Below, one piece after another: positions 8,901 to 13,244 of a DNA stretch of 17,984 nucleotides. The DNA is from Sulfuricurvum sp. GTDB lineage: Bacteria; Campylobacterota; Campylobacteria; Campylobacterales; Sulfurimonadaceae. The DNA lies in the NCBI GenBank assembly GCA_022729835.1, contig DZBC01000015.1, positions 1-17,984 on the forward strand. The letters are read 5' to 3'. Both the position numbers and the translations under genes were made by a program. The notes under the pieces were generated by a model. That model saw only the letters and a program-made list of their open reading frames with translations, made no database searches and had not been told where the DNA came from. The number at the start of each line of letters is the position of its first letter. Position 1 is the first letter of the stretch.

Positions 8901-9482
8901 TCGTTCCGGAGGGGTACTGTGGTATAGCTGCCGAAATTGTTCCATTGTGGGCGTCAGTGGAAGGTCTTCATCAAATTTTCCACCAATAGACTGCATCGAT
9001 CCGGCAATATGGCTCATGACTGCATCCTTATAGCTTGGATGCTCGTCAATCCATTTGTGAATCTTGCGGTCATCTTCCGTAATATTGGGTGCATCCGGCC
9101 ATTGTCGGGTTGCTATCATGAAATAGACAGTAGTGCTTTCAAGCGAACCCAATTCTTCACCACGCATCAGTTTATTCATAATGTGATAATAAAAGTTTTG
9201 AGAAACCTTTGTAACATCGGAACGGTACCCCGGGCGATCTTCGCCTATGCCACTCTGAACCTCCGGCAAGGAACTGGTATCCATCGGTTTCCCCCAGATC
9301 AAGTCATTAACTTTAGTACCCAGCGTCCTATTTGCTTCCGTAGTGAGGATATCGGCACCAAAGTCCAATACGCGTTCGCCTACACCTCTATCTCTCCATG
9401 ATACATTATCTTCCGACGATGCATTCACGCCTAAGATAATCAATAGAAAAATGAGTTGACAAAAATGGTTAAATAAAGACAT
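5922..9482 (-). CDS. Large exported multidomain protein with TPR-like helices and C-terminal beta domains
   Basis: This 1186-residue protein has a signal peptide (MSLFNHFCQLIFLLIILGVN). The order is: a helical N-terminal region to about 230; coiled coil; a Cys-containing Gly-rich patch (NCVCKASGGSLGGYYGPGKG) near 260-280; long helical segments with TPR-like repeats around 590-690 (QLDNALERYQTSLRFHKD, KDLRSALSRYKASIQQWP); and a Ser/Ala linker. Then comes a domain at about 815-905 with W-N-x-x-K-G-x-x-P-G-T-I and Y-G-P-W-x-x-x-G-x-x-G-Q-G-G-V-P-x-A-Y-W, and an SSSSKA tandem linker at 921-939. A Gly/Ser-rich lipocalin-like beta domain at about 950-1045 and a final beta domain with paired cysteines close the protein. 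I recognise the W-N-K-G/GQGGVP pattern from other secreted bacterial proteins but cannot name it. AAGGA six bases upstream supports the start. A secreted or surface scaffold is likely; no enzyme motif is seen. Confidence 0.8.
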   Translation of the reverse strand: MSLFNHFCQLIFLLIILGVNASSEDNVSWRDRGVGERVLDFGADILTTEANRTLGTKVNDLIWGKPMDTSSLPEVQSGIGEDRPGYRSDVTKVSQNFYYHIMNKLMRGEELGSLESTTVYFMIATRQWPDAPNITEDDRKIHKWIDEHPSYKDAVMSHIAGSMQSIGGKFDEDLPLTPTMEQFRQLYHSTPPERRSTLMNAMQKWYTTQGYDLRSDEKKAESKKRDELLKQQQNLKEKNAQIDDAAAKLKVHKSDYLDFYNCVCKASGGSLGGYYGPGKGGPCMATGPLTMWHAPMPLSKKVLLGCRNYIDQKHYEEDLKIFDAMHKNDEAVYQKLHEMARAENFKSTEEQRKEIDDLMAQGKFLEAADIFLAISDMVRDFMVTNYYNGKAQGDNYTYKKSSEIMEGLRQQAKAHADDLTKSAELGESVKKQSKACELGGNVQWCEGEVAKYKSWEEGWQEATSRDLPKALQALESGKIKEASGIVGAIHDKINKQLLPPRHSDPLLTAFHEKVREKRQEYAAAMEAAFAEVKVLRHEQNFRAILPIIERVQKDWDDHTPGMMQQISGYYNEASQNVKSFDSVIKQAQDYEKERQLDNALERYQTSLRFHKDVDGAVQRKIDALLAAKERAKEYKAEGDEAYGAKDLRSALSRYKASIQQWPNASLSIRIAHLEKQLEAQIQQEKAKQTDADMTAAGLTLTERFTSHETGRGEQVGERQTSDSYDTFGEEKESGYEKMTEQIKTGMEKQQEIMVSKQHSSRSATTSKSSAHAASAAASSAESSGAQTIMTTGNISAVENDPKNPTTFSIGATCKLSKITNYHWNHAKGSKPGTISVRDASGKVYGPWSCVGRPGQGGVPDAYWIASPNISLPKGTYMIIDSEPTTWAHNSGSNYRGMSDVVADCGGAATGTTTIKPNDTLSSSSKASSSSKASSSSKASSSSAGSTAKPIAFAGTMNGSWQGSGTYYTQASGTFTMTIASSGKVSVRYEGDDNGEFAGQIGDTGSIDLKMAGGSSGSFSWKGTIKKDAKGNLSGSGTWSDEGAHGTWTSKQAAATSKPTASSFKLPAAYKGFVTVKTDQSGTQKFPISVTLEDHIVGSADLKQYKYNVSITYGFHHYCGERRIHVDAANETAYGTFSIDKKTLSIPNLGIWSAKFTETSLQGTYPKTKTCGKFDDTITFSIDLKRQ
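6666..6722 (-). repeat. 15-bp tandem repeat encoding SSSSKA linker
   Basis: Three 15-base units encoding S-S-S-S-K-A, starting at 6722, are followed by a partial fourth unit (S-S-S-S) inside the large exported protein. Units are similar but not identical at third positions (AGTTCC versus AGCTCA), so the array is not freshly expanded. It forms a flexible Ser/Lys linker between two beta domains. Confidence 0.8.
7042..7051 (+). repeat. CTTACATGTA element, site 5
   Basis: GCTTACATGTAG on the plus strand, inside codons for A-T-C-K of the 1186-residue exported protein. Confidence 0.75.
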
Positions 9483-9570
9483 GATCTTTCCTTTCTTAAG
9501 AAGCTATCAAAATCAATGGGTTGACTTTAATAGACCCTTATATGCAGAGAAGAAAGAAATTGTTAGGCAC

Positions 9571-9591
9571 ACACGCAGAAATTCTGCGTGT
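9571..9591 (-). terminator. Strong stem-loop just after the CsgG-family gene
   Basis: ACACGCAGAA and TTCTGCGTGT are perfect inverted arms separated by one base, realistically an 8-bp stem with a 5-base loop. It begins four bases after the TAA of the CsgG-family gene. Neither strand has a convincing T tract after it, so it may be a weak or partial terminator, or an mRNA-stabilising or processing element reducing expression of the downstream 1186-residue gene. The rest of the 9483-9595 gap shows only an AAGGA site and TA-rich possible -10 boxes. Confidence 0.5.
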
Positions 9592-9595
9592 AGCT

Positions 9596-10336
9596 TTAAT
9601 GTTTGTAGTACTGCTTTGGCGTCTTGACGATGAGCTGCTTGACGGCCTGATCGATGCAGGCGCGGATCGCTTTTTCCATGGGGGTGTTGGTGTATTTGCC
9701 AAGGCTTAGGGGCAGAGCGCCTTCGCCGCGTCCCAGGGTGGTGCCGACGTTGGCGTTGTAGTCGGTGGTTTGGCCTTCTACTCGGGTAGCGAAGACGACG
9801 CGGCCCGATTTCATATCGGTGGCACGTAGATCGATTGCCATGTGCGAATTTTTGCTTCCAGCGCCCGCACTTAGCGGCAACTGACCTGAAAAGAGCGAAA
9901 GCCCCATACCGCCGCTATCGGCCTCAAACTCCGAAACCACACCGTAAAGGTAGAGATCAGCCCCTTCGATATGCCCGCGATCCGGCCCCGTATCACGCTC
10001 TGCGCGACGGCTCGCACTGAGGTCTTGCTCAAGCATCATGTCTTTCATCGCCTGACGATCCAGCACGATGAAATGGTTGGAGTCAAAAAGTGAGGTCATG
10101 AGCATTTCGCGCAGACCGTCGCCGATCTCACGGGTGGCCCCTGCTGCTTTGACCTGAAAGTCACCGATGGCCACATTGACTTTGGGGCCGTTGTAGTCTT
10201 GCATCTGCGCTTCATAGACATCCATACCCTGATTATGGGTTGTTTGTGTCTGTGTGGGTACTTCTGGGCCGCCGCAACCGCCAAGCAGTAGCACCGCCGA
10301 CAAGAGCAGCACACCCAACATCATTTGAGATTTCAT
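9596..10336 (-). CDS. CsgG/HfaB-family outer-membrane lipoprotein
   Basis: This 246-residue protein has a lipoprotein signal peptide ending in the lipobox L-L-G-G-C (Cys21). The mature region matches the CsgG family: VNVAIGDFQVKAAGATREIGDGLREMLMTSLFDSNHFIVLDRQAMKDMM near 53-105, the G-A-D-L-Y-L-Y-G-V-V strand, and the terminal IRACIDQAVKQLI helix. CsgG forms the outer-membrane channel for curli subunits in E. coli, but many relatives have other or unknown envelope roles. No curlin repeats (CsgA/B) or CsgE/F are in this window. The start has AAGGA about seven bases upstream and lies 12 bases after the beta-barrel gene's stop. The partner may be the large exported protein encoded next, which is an inference from order only. 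Confidence 0.85.
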   Translation of the reverse strand: MKSQMMLGVLLLSAVLLLGGCGGPEVPTQTQTTHNQGMDVYEAQMQDYNGPKVNVAIGDFQVKAAGATREIGDGLREMLMTSLFDSNHFIVLDRQAMKDMMLEQDLSASRRAERDTGPDRGHIEGADLYLYGVVSEFEADSGGMGLSLFSGQLPLSAGAGSKNSHMAIDLRATDMKSGRVVFATRVEGQTTDYNANVGTTLGRGEGALPLSLGKYTNTPMEKAIRACIDQAVKQLIVKTPKQYYKH

Positions 10337-10348
10337 CGTTGATCCTTT

Positions 10349-11191
10349 TTAGTTAAAAAAGCCCATAGCACTGACATAAAGCATGAAGGCTTTGTCCAGC
10401 TCCTCGCCGTCGTAGTCATCCATCAGTGGCACCTTTAGACCACCCGATAGCGGCACACCGGGGACGATGTTGGTAGAGCTAAGCTCCATCCACAAGTCTG
10501 CTACGCTGAGTTTGTCTTGAGCGAAATAGGTGAATTTCGCATTCACTGCCGCAACACTAGGGATCAGGCCCATATGTGACACTCCAGCCATCAGTGCCAT
10601 GGAGTCGTCAATGTCACCCATAATCATAGTGTAGTTTACAAGTCCGTGTACACGCACATCAGCAGTGATGTCTTTGACAAGGGTGTGGGTGAGTGCCACA
10701 GCACCTTCGCCCATTCCAAGACCCTTTTCATCATCTCCGGTTGCAGCGATGTAGCGTAGTGTCGTGAGATTGAATCCGTAGTCACCTTGCAGATTACCAA
10801 AATGGTAGTTCGATGACGCAGAGATATCACCAATGCCAAACTCATCGCTTTCGCCGTTTTGAATCAGCGGAAAACGCACGTCAAAGCCCAGATTGCCCGT
10901 AGGGTTGTAGCGGGGAACGATATCGACATAATGGATATCTTTGCCGAAACTTGCCGTAGCGCTCACCGCCATAGCGCCTTCGCCTTTTTTGGCGAACTCA
11001 ACTTGATTGGTGTGATCGACGATTTCATTTTTGTAGGTTTGTAGGGTCGCCAATTCACTGGTGCCAGAGACACTCATCGCTGGACAATCGTATTCACCAG
11101 TTGCCCAATTGTATACGCACCCATCACCATGTCCTGGTGAAGCCAAAAGTGCCACGGCGCCTAGCGCCAACGTTGCGATTACCTTTTTCAT
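10349..11191 (-). CDS. Predicted outer-membrane beta-barrel protein
   Basis: This 280-residue protein has a classical signal peptide (MKKVIATLALGAVALLASPG). The mature region starts with a two-cysteine segment (CVYNWATGEYDC) and then shows alternating polar/hydrophobic stretches with many Gly, Asp and aromatic residues, such as IHYVDIVPRYN, GDYGFNLTTLRYIAAT and DVRVHGLVNYTMIMG. That is the look of a 10-14 strand outer-membrane barrel. The last residues (YVSAMGFFN) do not end in the usual terminal Phe. I cannot assign a substrate. AAGGAG six bases upstream supports the ATG at 11191. A TATAAT promoter lies about 30 bases before it, so this is probably the first gene of the envelope operon. Confidence 0.75.
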   Translation of the reverse strand: MKKVIATLALGAVALLASPGHGDGCVYNWATGEYDCPAMSVSGTSELATLQTYKNEIVDHTNQVEFAKKGEGAMAVSATASFGKDIHYVDIVPRYNPTGNLGFDVRFPLIQNGESDEFGIGDISASSNYHFGNLQGDYGFNLTTLRYIAATGDDEKGLGMGEGAVALTHTLVKDITADVRVHGLVNYTMIMGDIDDSMALMAGVSHMGLIPSVAAVNAKFTYFAQDKLSVADLWMELSSTNIVPGVPLSGGLKVPLMDDYDGEELDKAFMLYVSAMGFFN

Positions 11192-11220
11192 CTTCTGCTC
11201 CTTAGTTTGTACTTAGAAAC

Positions 11221-11226
11221 ATTATA
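11221..11226 (-). promoter_or_regulatory. Promoter -10 box of the envelope operon
   Basis: The minus strand reads GGTATATAATG with a perfect TATAAT at 11226-11221, about 30 bases upstream of the beta-barrel gene's ATG. No good -35 box is present at 16-18 bases, but the upstream stretch is T-rich (CACTTTTTATC), as in many Campylobacterota promoters. A TTACATGTAA palindrome (11262-11271) lies 35-45 bases further upstream, a position where a regulator could bind. Confidence 0.6.
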
Positions 11227-11261
11227 TACCTTGGGTAGATAAAAAGTGACTGAAACAAGGG

Positions 11262-11271
11262 TTACATGTAA
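11262..11271 (-). repeat. TTACATGTAA element, site 6
   Basis: CCTTACATGTAA on the minus strand, four bases after the stop of the ABC1-family gene and about 35 bases upstream of the TATAAT of the envelope operon. Confidence 0.75.
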
Positions 11272-11275
11272 GGCT

Positions 11276-12814
11276 TTATCGGTAATAGAGACGTAATGTA
11301 CCCAATACCATCAGCACCAGCGCCCATTCACGCATTGAAGCGTCATAAAAAAGCACAAAAATAGCCCAAAGCATCAATCCAAAGCCGATGATCAGCGGGT
11401 TAATGTACTCCGAGAGCAGCTTTTGCAGCCACGAAAGCTGTAGCTTAGAGAGCTCCACTTCAAGGCTGCCTTCGCTGGCACGGCGCAAGGTGGTGCGCAG
11501 CGCTTTGATATCGGTGGGCAGGGCTTTGAACTCATCGATGATGGTCTCCAAAAGGCTCTCTTTGGCCCCCAGCGCGCGGGGGATGTTGCGCTGCAGGATC
11601 GGCAGGATGTCTTTGATGCCGTTGAAGTTTTCGATGTAGGTCGTGCCCAGCCCTTCAATGATGGCACTGACGCGCAAAATATAGATCGCCTCTTGGGGAA
11701 GTTTAAAGGGGAGGGTGCGGGTCTGCTCCATCACCTCAAAAGCGAGCTGCTGCATACTGCCTGAGCTGAGGCGGTCATTATCAAAAATCTCAAACATCCG
11801 CTCCGTAAATTCCGCAAGCTCACCGCTTGGGGCCTCATACGCGACGGTGCCCATGCGCTTGCTCGCACTCACATAACGCTCAAAATCGCGCTCGTTGGCC
11901 GCTTGGATCAGCTCGATGATGGCAACGCGCAGATCACTAGGTATGCGCTTTACCATCCCGAAATCGAGCAAAATAAGCTGCCCCTGCGGACTCACCAGCA
12001 GATTGCCCGGGTGCGGATCGGCGTGAAAATAGCCGCGCACCAACATCTGCTCGGTATAAAAACGCACCAGCGTATCGATCAGCACCATAACGTCCATGCC
12101 TTGACGCTCCAGCGCCGCCTTGTCATCAAAGCGCACCCCGATCTCAAAGCTCATCACCAGCGCATCGTCGCAGCTTAACGCTTCAAAAGGGGTCGGAAAG
12201 CGCACGCCCGAATCCGCATAGGTACGCGAAAATTTGATCAGATTGGCGCGCTCTTGATTGAGGCTCACTTCTTGAAGGATCATCGCCGAAAACTCGCGCA
12301 GTAGCGCTTCGATAGAGTGCTTGGTGTAGTGCGAGAAAAGAGGGCGAAAGAGCAGGTTAAACAGCCCCACGATGCGCATATCGGCGCGCACCCGCCGCTC
12401 GATCCCCTCGCGACGTAGCTTCACCGCAACGCGCGTGCCGTCAAAAAGCCACGCCTCATGCACCTGACCGATGGAGGCCGAAGCGATGGGCTTGGACTCA
12501 AACCGCGCAAAGGGCGAGGCGGAACTAAACGCACGCACAAAGACCCGCTCAAAAGCGCCCTGAGCCATCGGCGGCAGATCATCATGCAAACCTTTGAGCG
12601 CCTGCATGTAGTGCGTATTGAAAAAGTCGCTGCGGGTGGCGAGCACTTGCGCCAGCTTGATAAAGCTCGCCCCCAGCATCGTGATGCTATGGCTCAGCTC
12701 CTGCGGAGCATAAGGACGCCAAAAGAGCAGACGCTCTTTTTTGCGCATCAGCAGATAGAGCGAAAGCAGCAGACGAAAAACACGCCAGATGCGTGTTGGA
12801 GCGTAGAAGTTCAC
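11276..12814 (-). CDS. ABC1/UbiB/ADCK-family atypical kinase
   Basis: This 512-residue protein carries the signature motifs of the ABC1 (UbiB/COQ8) family of protein-kinase-like ATPases, which support quinone-lipid synthesis at the membrane. These are the N-terminal extension F-I-K-L-A-Q-V-L-A-T-R at 51-61, the Ala-rich nucleotide loop ASASIGQVH (111-119), Lys132 in VAVKL, the QEVSLNQE helix, the catalytic HADPHPGN (264-271) and DFG (284-286). Two hydrophobic helices at about 465-508 anchor it in the membrane, as in UbiB. The diagnostic K-x-G-Q motif reads K-L-A-Q here. Translation starts at GTG (12814) inside a GTGA overlap with the upstream gene and no strong ribosome-binding site is seen, so expression depends on coupling. 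Whether its quinone is menaquinone or ubiquinone cannot be told. Confidence 0.93.
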   Translation of the reverse strand: MNFYAPTRIWRVFRLLLSLYLLMRKKERLLFWRPYAPQELSHSITMLGASFIKLAQVLATRSDFFNTHYMQALKGLHDDLPPMAQGAFERVFVRAFSSASPFARFESKPIASASIGQVHEAWLFDGTRVAVKLRREGIERRVRADMRIVGLFNLLFRPLFSHYTKHSIEALLREFSAMILQEVSLNQERANLIKFSRTYADSGVRFPTPFEALSCDDALVMSFEIGVRFDDKAALERQGMDVMVLIDTLVRFYTEQMLVRGYFHADPHPGNLLVSPQGQLILLDFGMVKRIPSDLRVAIIELIQAANERDFERYVSASKRMGTVAYEAPSGELAEFTERMFEIFDNDRLSSGSMQQLAFEVMEQTRTLPFKLPQEAIYILRVSAIIEGLGTTYIENFNGIKDILPILQRNIPRALGAKESLLETIIDEFKALPTDIKALRTTLRRASEGSLEVELSKLQLSWLQKLLSEYINPLIIGFGLMLWAIFVLFYDASMREWALVLMVLGTLRLYYR

Positions 12815-13068
12815 GAGTTTTTGAGCTTTTCGATGTCCTCTTTGGTGGCTAGACCCAGCTCATCGATCACCTCTCTAAGCGCCTCTTTGAACTTGGCTTT
12901 GAGGCGATCCTCTTCGGCCTCTCCCTCTGTTTTGAGGCGCTCTAGCAGCTCCTCGCCCTCTTTGCGGCTCAGCTTGCCCGCCTCTTCAAGACGCTTGAGT
13001 TCCGTTTCGATCTTCTCTTTGAGAATGACGGCGCCGCCGAGTGTGGTGTGGATCAGGTTGCTTAGCAT
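12811..13068 (-). CDS. Phasin-like coiled-coil protein
   Basis: This 85-residue protein has a short hydrophobic start (MLSNLIHTTLGGAVILKEKI) followed by a strongly charged helix (LKRLEEAGKLSRKEGEELLE and beyond) and a C-terminal ELGLATKEDIEKLK. The E-x-G-K-L-S-x-x-E-G-E-E-L and L-G-L-A-T-K-x-D-I-E-x-L patterns match the small phasin / PHA-granule-regulator-like family (COG3937 type). Its TGA overlaps the GTG of the ABC1 gene by four bases. Co-operon placement suggests it helps the ABC1 protein at the membrane, perhaps as a UbiK-like accessory factor; that is inference. AAGGAG five bases before the ATG and a TATAAT promoter support the start. Confidence 0.75.
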   Translation of the reverse strand: MLSNLIHTTLGGAVILKEKIETELKRLEEAGKLSRKEGEELLERLKTEGEAEEDRLKAKFKEALREVIDELGLATKEDIEKLKNS

Positions 13069-13090
13069 GTGGACTCCTTGAATTGGTTGT

Positions 13091-13104
13091 GCCCATTATA
13101 GGGC
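13091..13104 (-). promoter_or_regulatory. Promoter -10 box within an inverted repeat, upstream of the phasin-like gene
   Basis: The minus strand reads GCCC-TATAAT-GGGC: a perfect -10 box (13100-13095) flanked by 4-bp inverted arms. Transcription would begin near 13088, 20 bases before the ATG at 13068. An A-rich run (GAAAAAAATTC) lies upstream and no clear -35 box is seen. The arms may be an operator or may be chance. Confidence 0.5.
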
Positions 13105-13211
13105 AGAATTTTTTTCATTTGTACTACGGTGATGTCGGTTGGGGGTTTTATGAAATATAGCTGGCGTATAGAAGCCCGCATCTTGCTCAGATCAAGGGGA
13201 TGGGCTTGGGT

Positions 13212-13233
13212 CGATAGAAAAATATTTCTATCG
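13212..13233 (-). terminator. Stem-loop after the res gene
   Basis: CGATAGAAA and TTTCTATCG form a 9-bp stem with an AATA loop, 11 bases beyond the res stop codon. No T tract follows on the minus strand, so termination would be imperfect. A 6-bp GGAGTG/CACTCC stem (13235-13257) overlaps the res stop. The rest of 13105-13211 shows no gene I would support. Confidence 0.45.
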
Positions 13234-13244
13234 GGGAGTGTGAT

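Noticed and set aside
12458..13081. Plus-strand frame of 207 codons with a Ser-rich end
   Set aside because: It is antisense to the ABC1 and phasin-like genes. The Ser/Arg-rich stretch is the complement of the charged phasin-like helix.
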